Assembly (NCBI GenBank): GCA_002483135.1
Contig: DLHI01000024.1
Coordinates: 124,001 to 188,000 of the forward strand
Reading direction: 5' to 3'
DNA: 64,000 nt
Source of the DNA: Hyphomonadaceae bacterium UBA7672
GTDB lineage: Bacteria > Pseudomonadota > Alphaproteobacteria > Caulobacterales > Hyphomonadaceae
Shown: positions 26,273 to 33,738 of the stretch, piece by piece
Layout of the letters: the number at the start of each line of letters is the position of its first letter
Position numbering within the stretch: the stretch's first letter is position 1
Program-made: the position numbers and the translations under genes
The notes under the pieces: model-generated
The model's database searches: none
What the model was told of the DNA's origin: nothing
What the model saw: only the letters and a program-made list of their open reading frames with translations

Positions 26273-27508
26273 TTACGACGCAGCGAACTTCATCAGCTTG
26301 ATTGCGTCGAAGTTCTGCACGCCCCCGCCCACGCGCTTGGTCGTATAGAACAGCACGTAGGGCTTCATCGAGTACGGGTCGCGCAGCACGCGCGCGCCCT
26401 GGCGGTCCACGATCAGGTAGCCGCGCCGGAAATCGCCGAACGCGATGGAGAACGAATCCTCCGCCATGTCCGGCATGTCCTCGATCTCAGTCACCGGATA
26501 GCCGAGCAGGCTGGCCGCCTCGCCCGCCATCCCCGGACGCCACAGATAGTTCTCGTCGCCATCTTTCAGCTTGCGCACCGCCGACACCGTGCGCCTGTTC
26601 ATAACGAACCGCGCATTGGCCCGGAACTGACTCTTCAGCGAATAGACGAGGTCGATCAGCTTGTCCGCCGGATCGCTCGAAGCAAACGCTCCGTCCGCAC
26701 CCGACAGGATGAAGCCGATCTTGTCCCAGGCGTGCGACGCATCGGCGATCTTGTCGTAGCTGAGGAACCCCTTCGGCTTGTTCGAGCCATCGCCACTGAC
26801 AAACGCCGCCGACTCCTGAGCGGAAAAGCTCGCCTCGACCTCGTCCGCCAGCCACTCGTCGACATCGGCATAGGCGTCATCAAGCAGCGTCTGCGTCGCG
26901 GCCGGCATGGCGTAAAGCTCCGCCGCCGGAAACTCGAGCAGGTCCAGCGTCGGCGCCGTCGTCTCAGCCCGCGATCCCGTCTCCGCCGCCCAGGCAGACG
27001 CCGCGCCAAGGCTAATAGGCTTACGGAACACCGTCGCCGACGTCTGCCGCACGCTCGCAATCTGGCGCATCGGCGAGGCCGCCATCAGCCGCTGTTCGAT
27101 CAGCCGATCCAGTTCAGGCGGCGCCACATACCCGCCCTGCGCCTCGGTCCCCACATTGATGGATTTCAGATCCAGCCGCGCAATTCCGCTATCATCGCCC
27201 TTGCGCAGGTAGGCGCCCCAGGCGGACTTGTGCTCCGGATCGGTGCGACGAGGATCCTCGCCGATCACAGGCCTCGCCTGTTCCAGCGACAGCCGCTCCA
27301 GTGTCGTACGCTGCCGGTCGAGCGACGCCTCGATCTTCTTCAGCTTGGCGTCCAGCAGAGGATCAGCGGCGCCGCGCTTCTCGATCTCCTCGATGCGCAT
27401 GTCGTTGGCCGCCTTCAGCGCCTCAAACGCCGCCATCATCTCCGCCGTCGCCGCGCGCACGTCGTCGGCTGCACCTTTCGGCGCATTCATCTTGGTCTCG
27501 ATTGTCAT
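26273..27508 (-). CDS. GTA gp5: major capsid protein, HK97 fold
   Basis: The protein has 411 residues from the ATG at 27508 (AAGGAAAA upstream). The first 100 or so residues are helical and charged (AFEALKAANDMRIEEIEKRG, ERLSLEQARPVIG), the delta/scaffold region removed by the prohead protease. The HK97 capsid core follows (GGYVAPPELDRLIEQRL, ESAAFVSGDGSNKPKGFLSY, ANARFVMNRRTVSAVRKLKD, YLWRPGM, DFRRGYLIVDRQG, YTTKRVGGGV). It builds the GTA head. It is isolated: unrelated genes lie on both sides, and a strong terminator ends the upstream transcript 67 bp before its start, so it needs its own promoter or read-through. Confidence 0.96.
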   Translation of the reverse strand: MTIETKMNAPKGAADDVRAATAEMMAAFEALKAANDMRIEEIEKRGAADPLLDAKLKKIEASLDRQRTTLERLSLEQARPVIGEDPRRTDPEHKSAWGAYLRKGDDSGIARLDLKSINVGTEAQGGYVAPPELDRLIEQRLMAASPMRQIASVRQTSATVFRKPISLGAASAWAAETGSRAETTAPTLDLLEFPAAELYAMPAATQTLLDDAYADVDEWLADEVEASFSAQESAAFVSGDGSNKPKGFLSYDKIADASHAWDKIGFILSGADGAFASSDPADKLIDLVYSLKSQFRANARFVMNRRTVSAVRKLKDGDENYLWRPGMAGEAASLLGYPVTEIEDMPDMAEDSFSIAFGDFRRGYLIVDRQGARVLRDPYSMKPYVLFYTTKRVGGGVQNFDAIKLMKFAAS

Positions 27509-27574
27509 GAGTTTTCCTTGGTCAGCCTCGCAGTCAGTCACTCACCGGCGCCGCGAAGCGGAGCGCACAGCGCA

Positions 27575-27606
27575 AACGAAAAGGGCGCGGCCGAAGCCAC
27601 GCCCTT
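27575..27606 (-). terminator. Intrinsic terminator (UUCG tetraloop) between secreted paralogue and capsid gene
   Basis: On the minus strand an 11-bp stem (one G-U pair; plus-strand arms 27581-27591 and 27596-27606) closes a TTCG tetraloop and is followed by a T-rich tail (TTTTCGTTT if the end of the stem is included). It begins 22 bp after the stop of the secreted-protein gene and ends about 67 bp before the capsid start, a classical Rho-independent terminator. Confidence 0.85.
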
Positions 27607-27628
27607 CAATGATCTTGTATTGCTGGCG

Positions 27629-28690
27629 CTAGTTCGCCTTCGCCCGCTGGCTAGGCGGCACGATGCCCGCCGCGATACCTGGCCCCATGGCCGGCGTCCG
27701 GCCCTCGCTTTCCAGCTGCCGCGCGCCACCGAGGATCCCGTGCATGGCGTGATTGCCTTCATGGCACGCGAACTCATACATCGGCTGCGACGCATTCAGC
27801 GCCATCTCGCCGCTCCACGTTTGCGTATAAAGTGTCGGGTCCTCGACTGTGAAGCCGTAGAGGATCTGCCCATCGACCCAGCGCGAGAACCGCTCCGTCA
27901 CTGTACCCGTCTTCGAGATCAGGCTCGGCTGTAGCGGATGCACATTGCGAGTCTGCACCACCAGCGTGTCGCCCTCGTACCAGCCGACGGAATCTCCCGC
28001 CCATTTCGGGATCTCGTCCGGCCCATGCTTCGCCGCCGCCGCATTCGCAACAATCGGAACGATCCGCGCATGGTGAACCATCTCGACGACGATCACCACC
28101 GCGTCCGGGGACTGCACGATCTGCAAGGTCGAATTGTACATCGCATTCTGCATCACAGGACCGGCAGTCGTCTCCGTCATCAGGCAGCGCTCGAACAACG
28201 GTCGCGTCTCCGGGCCATCGAAGTTCGCCGCCGCAAAATTGCCGCCGCCGGATCTGCGCGCCCCCGGCTGGAATGGCACCCGGCCATTCGCCGGCTCCAC
28301 GATCCACGATGTCCTGAGCTCGCCACGCACTTCTGCGAGCTTCACACCCGGATCGATCCAGAACGCATTGTAACCCCGGTCGGCATTGCCATCCTCGAGG
28401 ATCGACGTGTCCTCCGGATTGCTGCCCTGCGCGTCCGCTTCCATCTGCGTGATGATGATCAGCGGGTTGTCGTTGACGATGACGCGGCCTTCCTGCTCGC
28501 TCACCACCAGCTTGTCGACGCCCGGCGGCCGCTGAAGGCTGGTGATCGACGTGCTGTTCCAGAACCCTTGCAGGTCCGGCGCCCCCCATGTCGTCTTGGG
28601 GACCGCATAATCCGGTGCGTGCTGAGCGGTCGCCACGCCGCTCGCAACCAGTCCAAAGATGGCCGTGCAGGCCAGAACCTTGCCAATCAT
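27629..28690 (-). CDS. Secreted hypothetical protein, WGAPDLQGFWN family, copy 1
   Basis: The protein has 353 residues with a Sec signal peptide (KVLACTAIFGLVASGVATAQ). The mature part begins with TTWGAPDLQGFWNSTSITSL and ends with FACHEGNHAMHGILGGARQLE. Other fixed patches are NAFWIDPG, FDGPETRPL and GWYEGDTLVVQTRNVHP. The 'PDLxGxW' start is common in secreted proteins of unknown function in several phyla. It is a close paralogue of the next gene (105 bp upstream). No enzymatic motif is clear. The pair interrupts the GTA cluster between capsid and prohead protease. Confidence 0.8.
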   Translation of the reverse strand: MIGKVLACTAIFGLVASGVATAQHAPDYAVPKTTWGAPDLQGFWNSTSITSLQRPPGVDKLVVSEQEGRVIVNDNPLIIITQMEADAQGSNPEDTSILEDGNADRGYNAFWIDPGVKLAEVRGELRTSWIVEPANGRVPFQPGARRSGGGNFAAANFDGPETRPLFERCLMTETTAGPVMQNAMYNSTLQIVQSPDAVVIVVEMVHHARIVPIVANAAAAKHGPDEIPKWAGDSVGWYEGDTLVVQTRNVHPLQPSLISKTGTVTERFSRWVDGQILYGFTVEDPTLYTQTWSGEMALNASQPMYEFACHEGNHAMHGILGGARQLESEGRTPAMGPGIAAGIVPPSQRAKAN

Positions 28691-28795
28691 CGCACCGGCC
28701 TTTCTGCCGCCCCTGCGGGCGCCGTCCCCCCGAACACGCCGGCCCCAGGCGGTGCGCCATCTGGCGCACCTCCCGACGCAAACGGCGGACAGGGC

Positions 28796-29860
28796 CTAGT
28801 GGCTGCTCTCACCGCCCTGGTCGTCGCGAGGCAGGACGAGACCCGCCGCGATACCAGGGCCCATGCCGGGCACGCGGCCTTCGCTTTCGAGCTGCCGGGC
28901 GCCGCCGAGAATGCCAGCCATGGCGTGGTTGCCTTCATGGCAGGCGTACTCGTACAGCGGCTCGCCCTGGTTCAACGCCATCTCGCCTTTCCAGACCTGG
29001 CTATAGAGAGACGGGTCATCGACCTCGAACGCGTACGTGATCTGATGATCGTTCCAGCGCGTGAACCGCTCGATCAGCGTGCCATTCTGCGAGATCATCG
29101 CGCGCTGGTTCGGATGCACGTTGGTCGTCTTCACTACCAGCGTGTTCCCCTCATACCAGCCGACCGAGTCCCCACCCCATTTCGGGATCGGGCTGTGCTT
29201 GGCTTCGGAAGGTCCAGCCACGATCGGAATGTTCCGCACATCGTGGTTCATCTCCACGAGGATCATCACGGCGCCCGGCGTCTGCACGAACTGGAACGTG
29301 TTGTTGTACATGCTGTTCATCATCACCGGCCCATAGGAGCCCGAGAAACTCAGCACGCAGCGCTCCGCCATCGGGCGTGTCTCCGGACCGTCGAAATTGG
29401 TGATCGAATACCCGCCGCCGCCGCGCGCCGCATCCGGCTTGTACGGAATGCGTCCCGTGGCCGGCTCCGTAATCCACGACGAGCGCAGTTCGCCCTTCAC
29501 AGTCGCGACCTTCGTGCCGGGATCGATCCAGAACGCGTTGTAGCCGCGGTCGTTGTTCTTGTCCTCGAGCAGCTTGGTATTGTTCGGGTCCTCGCCGTTG
29601 GTGGCGTTGTCTTCCTTGCTCAGCACCACAAGCATGTTGCGGTTCACCATGCGATCGGCTTCGGCCGGTGTCAGCACCAGCTTGTCGACGCCGCCCGGCC
29701 GCTGCAGGCTGGTGATCGACGTATTGTTCCAGAAGCCCTGCAGGTCAGGCGCACCCCACGCTGTCTTGGGCGGCGCGTACCCCGGAGCCTGCGCGTGTGC
29801 GGCGCCGGCCGCCATCGCAACAACGCAAAGAGCTGTCGCGGCCTTCAATGCGAACTTCAT
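28796..29860 (-). CDS. Secreted hypothetical protein, WGAPDLQGFWN family, copy 2
   Basis: The protein has 354 residues with a Sec signal peptide ending AAHAQA. It shares with its neighbour the start TAWGAPDLQGFWNNTSITSL, the central patches NAFWIDPGTKVA, FDGPETRP, GWYEGNTLVVKTTNVHP and the end YACHEGNHAMAGILGGARQLE. The conserved histidines in the C-terminal CHEGNHAM patch could bind a metal, but this is a guess. Function is unknown. The two genes differ mainly in the stretch around residues 145-175. Confidence 0.8.
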   Translation of the reverse strand: MKFALKAATALCVVAMAAGAAHAQAPGYAPPKTAWGAPDLQGFWNNTSITSLQRPGGVDKLVLTPAEADRMVNRNMLVVLSKEDNATNGEDPNNTKLLEDKNNDRGYNAFWIDPGTKVATVKGELRSSWITEPATGRIPYKPDAARGGGGYSITNFDGPETRPMAERCVLSFSGSYGPVMMNSMYNNTFQFVQTPGAVMILVEMNHDVRNIPIVAGPSEAKHSPIPKWGGDSVGWYEGNTLVVKTTNVHPNQRAMISQNGTLIERFTRWNDHQITYAFEVDDPSLYSQVWKGEMALNQGEPLYEYACHEGNHAMAGILGGARQLESEGRVPGMGPGIAAGLVLPRDDQGGESSH

Positions 29861-29970
29861 GATGTTCCTCCGTATCCCTGTGGCTCGTTCCCGCGCGGCC
29901 GTCTGAGAGCCGCTGCAGGATCGAGGGAATGCTAGCCCTGCCTTACCCGCGCGGAAAGGCTGACCTTGCG

Positions 29971-30432
29971 TCAGGCCGCAACCCGTCTTCCCAGCGCCCG
30001 GGCCCCACCAACCGCTGCAAATCGGGCACTTTGCAGCATCGGCGCTGCAACCAGCGAAATCTCGCGCAGATCAATTTCTCGCAACTCGCGCCCGCGCGCT
30101 ATGCGCGGCGTCCAGTCCCGCGCGATGAAACCTATCGATAGACCGTCGAGTCGTCCCTCCCGGATCTGGGACAGGGCCATCACCCCTGCGGCCGTCTGGT
30201 CCTCCACCAGGCCCCGCACGAACAGGCCCCGGCCATCCTCCCGGATCATTGTCCACCGCCCGGCCATTCGTCCGCCGCGATGGTTCAGAAGCATCGCGAC
30301 ATCGCGCTGGCGCATCAATGAGCGCGTGAAGGCGCCCGCCCGCACCACATCCCCCGCCAGATCCTCGACGCCGAACAGCGAAGCATATCCCTCGATAACC
30401 ACCGACCCTTGTCCACGCCTGTCCTGATCCAT
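29971..30432 (-). CDS. GTA gp4: prohead protease, HK97 family (U35)
   Basis: The protein has 153 residues with the start VVIEGYASLFG, LLNHRGG with catalytic H51, GLSIGF with S99, and LREISLVAAPM with E124, the expected Ser-His-acid set of herpesvirus/HK97-type assembly proteases. It trims the capsid N-terminus during head maturation. It touches the stop of the small gp3.5-like gene upstream. It should be followed directly by the capsid gene, but 2.4 kb of unrelated sequence intervene. Confidence 0.93.
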   Translation of the reverse strand: MDQDRRGQGSVVIEGYASLFGVEDLAGDVVRAGAFTRSLMRQRDVAMLLNHRGGRMAGRWTMIREDGRGLFVRGLVEDQTAAGVMALSQIREGRLDGLSIGFIARDWTPRIARGRELREIDLREISLVAAPMLQSARFAAVGGARALGRRVAA

Positions 30433-30653
30433 TAATTCGCATCCAGCTTCTGCTCGATCCGCGTCAGCTGCGCCGCCGCCAGCTCGAGCTGCGCCTCAAC
30501 CCGCGCCAGCCTCTCACCAACGCCAAGCATCGCAGACACACGCAATTCCACATCGTTGAGCCGCGCGCTCGTCGCGCCCGCCCACGCAAACAACCCCGCC
30601 GCTTCCACCGCGATCGCGAGGATCAGCGCGAGTGTGATTTTTCTGTCGATCAT
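30432..30653 (-). CDS. GTA gp3.5-like small membrane-anchored protein
   Basis: The protein has 73 residues from the ATG at 30653 (AAAGG upstream). One N-terminal membrane helix (ITLALILAIAVEAAGLFAWAG) is followed by a heptad-like helix (ARLNDVELRVSAM...RLARVEAQLELAAAQL). Its stop meets the prohead protease start. In RcGTA a small open frame, orfg3.5, occupies this place between portal and protease, so it is called by position. Its function is unknown. Confidence 0.65.
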   Translation of the reverse strand: MIDRKITLALILAIAVEAAGLFAWAGATSARLNDVELRVSAMLGVGERLARVEAQLELAAAQLTRIEQKLDAN

Positions 30654-30720
30654 TCGAGAGACCTTTGCTAAGAGTGAGTCATCCCGGGCTGGGCGGCGCG
30701 CGTTCGGGAGTTTCCGAAGA

Positions 30721-31392
30721 ATGAAGCGGGCGAATGTCGTCAGCGTACGCAGGCTGTTTTCAGGCAGCACCCGCATGCGATGCGCATCCTCCTCGCGAGG
30801 ATTCCACTGGCAGCCGGCCCAGGTGGCCCAGCTTCTTGTCGACCTCGAAACGTCCGCCCGCGATTCAATCGACGAGGAAGATGTTCCCGAAGAACGCCTC
30901 TATCTCGGCGTGATCACAACCGGCCGCGCGAAGGCTGGCCTCGCCACCTTGCACGACGGCCGGCAACGCCTCGTCGTCCTCACCATGTTCATGGCCTTCG
31001 CCCGTGATCGCGTGCCTTCCAACGGCGAGCGCAACAAGCTGGATCGTATGTTGGTGCGCCGCGCTTTCGCCCGCCCGCCCGAGCCTCGCCTGCGCCTGCC
31101 CCCGGAAGAACACGCCTGGTTCGCGCATTTCATCCTGGCGCCCGGCGCCACAAAGCGCTTGCCGGCAACGCCGCCACCCGGATCACCGCGTGAGCTTCTG
31201 CTCGCCGCCCGCTTCATGGAGCACGCTTTCGCGGCTTACCGGCCTGAGGAGCTGCGCAACATTGTCGATTTCCTGCTGCACCACACCGCTGTGGTGCGAT
31301 CGATCGGCGAGCATGCGGCCCCGCCACCTCGCCCGATGCTGTCGGTCGTTCCTCAGACGTCCCCCAGCCACTATTCAGTCGCGGCGGAATAG
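30721..31392 (+). CDS. Orphan DUF262 (GmrSD N-terminal-like) protein inside the GTA cluster
   Basis: The protein has 223 residues from the ATG at 30721. The N-terminal half fits DUF262, the ParB-like domain of GmrSD modification-dependent nucleases: VVSVRRLFSG, RGFHWQPAQVAQLLVDLE, RLYLGVI and the core D79-G-R-Q-R83 (HDGRQRLVVLTMFM), equivalent to the usual DGQQRLTTL. The C-terminal half is helical and lacks the DUF1524/HNH part of GmrD. The core differs in some positions, so activity is uncertain. It is divergent from gp3.5 and on the opposite strand to the GTA genes. Confidence 0.6.
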   Translation: MKRANVVSVRRLFSGSTRMRCASSSRGFHWQPAQVAQLLVDLETSARDSIDEEDVPEERLYLGVITTGRAKAGLATLHDGRQRLVVLTMFMAFARDRVPSNGERNKLDRMLVRRAFARPPEPRLRLPPEEHAWFAHFILAPGATKRLPATPPPGSPRELLLAARFMEHAFAAYRPEELRNIVDFLLHHTAVVRSIGEHAAPPPRPMLSVVPQTSPSHYSVAAE

Positions 31393-31396
31393 CCCC

Positions 31397-31498
31397 ATGG
31401 CCGATGCATCAAGCAAGGCGGCGGCGCCGCGAGTCCTCGTTCGCCTCATCGTGGCGGCAGGCGTCATCGGTCTGATGTGCCTATCCGCCCTGATGTGA
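31397..31498 (+). CDS. Very small membrane protein (33 residues)
   Basis: The start is at 31397, four bases after the DUF262 stop. The product has a short basic start (MADASSKAAAPRVLVR) and one hydrophobic helix (LIVAAGVIGLMCLSALM) running to the C-terminus. It is probably translated with the DUF262 gene. No family is recognised, and it could be a non-functional open frame. Confidence 0.4.
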   Translation: MADASSKAAAPRVLVRLIVAAGVIGLMCLSALM

Positions 31499-31517
31499 TG
31501 GCCGCCTTTACGTGAGC

Positions 31518-31700
31518 CTACCGCTTGTTAGGCGTGAACACCGCGGCAAGGCCGAGGAAAGCGACAAACGCCTTGTAGGCCGCATCCAGCTGTTCCGGCG
31601 CCACCAGCACGCCGGCCGTCGCCGCCAGCGCAGCGATGCCCCGCCACGTAGAAAACTCGCGCAGCCGCGCGAGCACATAGTCGACGATACCCGAATTCAT
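31518..31700 (-). CDS. Small holin-like membrane protein next to GTA portal gene
   Basis: The protein has 60 residues from the ATG at 31700 with GGAG upstream. It has an amphipathic start (NSGIVDYVLARLREFSTWRG), two short hydrophobic stretches (IAALAATAGVLVA and FVAFLGLAAVF) and a basic end (TPNKR). The pattern STWRGIAAL...APEQ...FTPNK resembles small holin-like proteins of alphaproteobacterial prophages. It follows the portal terminator on the same strand. In RcGTA the lysis genes lie elsewhere, so a holin role here is an inference. Confidence 0.55.
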   Translation of the reverse strand: MNSGIVDYVLARLREFSTWRGIAALAATAGVLVAPEQLDAAYKAFVAFLGLAAVFTPNKR

Positions 31701-31719
31701 CTCGTTCTCCGTTGCTTGA

Positions 31720-31757
31720 AAATGGAAAGAGCGGCCCGTTCCCGGACCGCCCTTTCC
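31720..31757 (-). terminator. Intrinsic terminator after GTA portal gene
   Basis: On the minus strand a 14-bp stem with two G-U pairs (plus-strand arms 31724-31737 and 31744-31757) is followed by ATTTTCA. It begins about 20 bp after the portal stop at 31778, so portal transcription should end before the holin-like, gp3.5 and protease genes. Confidence 0.75.
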
Positions 31758-31777
31758 GCTTGCGCCGTCAGCCGTGA

Positions 31778-32872
31778 TCAGGTGATCCCGGCCAGCCGCC
31801 GCTTCTCCTCCGTCGTGAGGAAACTTGCCGCTTCGATGCGCTCCCATTGCGTCGCGCGCTCGTCCTGGAACGCCGGCACGCCTTCGAGATCAGGCACAAT
31901 CCCGCCGCCCACCCGATCGCCCAGCCAGCCCGTAATCGCCCGCGCCGCGCGGTTCACCAGCGGCAGCACCGACATCCGCCAGAACGCCGCATTGGCTTCG
32001 CGATAGTTCGCGTAGGTCGCATCCCCAGGAATTCCCAGCAGCATGGGCGGCACGCCGAACGCCAGCGCAATCTCCCGCGCCGAAACATTCCGCAACTCGA
32101 CGAAATCCATTTCGGCGGGCGAAAGACTCATCGGCTTCCACTCCAGCCCGCCGGACAGCAGCATCGGCCGCCCAGCATTTTCCGGCCCCTGATAAATCCG
32201 CGCCAGATCTTCGCGCAGCTCGGTAAGCTGCGCATCCGTCAGCGCCTGGTCCCCGCCATAGATCAGCGCCCCGCTGGGCCGCGCCGCATTGTCGATCAGC
32301 GCCTTGGTCCACGCACCACTGGCGTTGTGCACATCAACTGCCCGCGCCGCCGCCTCCAGAGGCGAATGACCCTGGTAATCGTCCACCGGACTGAACAGCC
32401 GCATGTGAAGCACCGGCAGGAACCCGTCCGCCTCGCGCAGGATGCGTCGAACGTCGCTGCCGACCCGATGCTCCCACCCCAGCGGCCAGCCGCGCGCGCC
32501 CTTCAACACCTTCATCCGGTCGGGCCGCAGCACATGCAGCTCGCGCACCTCGCCATCGATCGATACCGCCTCGAGATAAGAGTCGCCCGATACGCTCAGA
32601 TGCGCATAAAGCCCTTCGAACAGGTCGGGCCCGCCCTGGTCCGCATTCGGCCGCGCAACCAGTCGCGCCAGCGCATCGCCGTCTCCGGCTGCCTTGAACC
32701 CCACACTCGCCGCCGCCTCGGAGATCAACCGGATGCAGCGATACGCCACCGGGTTCCGCTCGAACCCCTCGCGCGCCATGGCGCCAACACCAGACCAGCG
32801 CGCCGACCTCAGATCAGTCAGCGCCACCATCGGCGAAGATGTCTTGCGCTCACGCTTATGGAACAGTCTCAT
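31778..32872 (-). CDS. GTA gp3: portal protein (HK97/phage portal family)
   Basis: The protein has 364 residues. Family features are NPVAYRCIRLISEAAASVGF, LARPNADQGG, GDSYLEAV, HMRLFSPVDDYQGHSPLEAAARAV, the clip/wing region SGALIYGGDQAL, EMDFVELRNVSAREIALAFGVPPMLLG and YREANAAFWRMSVLPLV. It forms the dodecameric DNA gate of the GTA head. It is slightly shorter than I recall for the RcGTA portal but complete. The large terminase gene that normally precedes it is absent; 302 bp of non-coding sequence lie upstream instead. Confidence 0.95.
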   Translation of the reverse strand: MRLFHKRERKTSSPMVALTDLRSARWSGVGAMAREGFERNPVAYRCIRLISEAAASVGFKAAGDGDALARLVARPNADQGGPDLFEGLYAHLSVSGDSYLEAVSIDGEVRELHVLRPDRMKVLKGARGWPLGWEHRVGSDVRRILREADGFLPVLHMRLFSPVDDYQGHSPLEAAARAVDVHNASGAWTKALIDNAARPSGALIYGGDQALTDAQLTELREDLARIYQGPENAGRPMLLSGGLEWKPMSLSPAEMDFVELRNVSAREIALAFGVPPMLLGIPGDATYANYREANAAFWRMSVLPLVNRAARAITGWLGDRVGGGIVPDLEGVPAFQDERATQWERIEAASFLTTEEKRRLAGIT

Positions 32873-33174
32873 GGGTCACGCCCCGCTGGCTTGAAGAAGG
32901 CGGTCGGCAAGCAGGGCGACGGGGTCAGGCCCGTTCTGCTCTGGAGTGGGTGGGTCATCGGCCTCGCGTCGGCCCACTTGTCGACCATGGCCAACAATAC
33001 CCCGGCGCAGTCCCCGGCCGATTCAGCCTTGCCTCGTCCCACAATTTCCAGGGCCATGGTCCTGAAAATTTGGAAGAAAGTTTTTCTGTTTCCTACGGAT
33101 TTGAAAAAGCTGTTTCCCACAAACTGCGCTCATCAAAGCGTCTCGCTGGCCAGCGGGCGCGCCTGGAGACAGCC
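32873..33174. other. Non-coding region upstream of the portal gene, with AT-rich block
   Basis: No convincing gene is seen. A minus-strand frame (32869-33120, 83 codons) overlaps the portal start but has no family features. An AT-rich patch (about 33061-33130) contains two direct copies of ctgtttcc-y-ac, at 33086-33096 and 33110-33120 (24 bp apart), which read GTRGGAAACAG towards the portal gene. This is a plausible place for the portal promoter and an activator site. Confidence 0.4.
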
Positions 33175-33396
33175 ATGGCCATCGACGCAGTCGCCTCCCG
33201 CGCAGAAGCCGCAGATCGCCGCGAAAACGCGCGCGCCGCTGCGCACCAGTATGCGCTCTCCCGCGCCGACGCGCGCCGCGATGTCCGCATCGAGGAAGCC
33301 CGCGAATCCGCCGCCCAACGCCCGACGCCTGCAGACCGCGCCTTGGAAGCGCCGCCATCGGGCAACACCAAGCGCCTCATCGACATTCTCGTCTGA
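33175..33396 (+). CDS. Small helical hypothetical protein ending in LIDILV
   Basis: The protein has 73 residues from the ATG at 33175 with GGAG seven bases upstream. It is rich in alanine, arginine and acidic residues (VASRAEAADRRENARAAAHQ), probably one long helix, then a proline-rich linker and the end KRLIDILV. I do not recognise a family. Two other small proteins nearby (33531 and 35327) also end in a short L-[IV]-D-[IV] motif, so a shared C-terminal docking or tag role is possible. Confidence 0.55.
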   Translation: MAIDAVASRAEAADRRENARAAAHQYALSRADARRDVRIEEARESAAQRPTPADRALEAPPSGNTKRLIDILV

Positions 33397-33530
33397 TCGA
33401 TCGGGCGCGCCTGCAATCGTTACTGCACCGCTAACCCTGATCCGCGACTTCGCGACAGCGTTCACACGCGCCCTTCACGTCGGCATGCCATGCTCACTCT
33501 CGGCTCAACGGAAGCCGAAGGTTGGCGATC

Positions 33531-33731
33531 ATGTCTTTCGACATCCAGCTCATACGTGACATCGGCGCCTCGAACGTCGCCATGGTCCGCGAACACGCGA
33601 TTTTCCTCGAGGCTCAGCGCTCCGACCGGCGCATCCAGAAGGCGCGAAACGTCGCCGACCTGCTGGAGCGTGGCCACAAGGCCGCGAAGAACGGCGGCAT
33701 GCAGGGCGTGCTGATCGACGTGAAAGCCTGA
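33531..33731 (+). CDS. Small hypothetical protein ending in VLIDVKA
   Basis: The protein has 66 residues from the ATG at 33531 (GAAGG upstream). The start SFDIQLIRDIGASNVAMVREH is followed by a charged helix (EAQRSDRRIQKARNVADLLERGHKAA) and the end GGMQGVLIDVKA. No family is recognised. It is convergent with the VOC gene, 7 bp apart. The possible relation with the other two small proteins rests on the C-terminal motif. Confidence 0.6.
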   Translation: MSFDIQLIRDIGASNVAMVREHAIFLEAQRSDRRIQKARNVADLLERGHKAAKNGGMQGVLIDVKA

Positions 33732-33738
33732 ACCGGCC

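Noticed and set aside
32869..33120. 83-codon frame overlapping the portal start, considered as a terminase remnant
   Set aside because: No terminase motif and no typical C-terminal end can be seen; kept only as a non-coding region.
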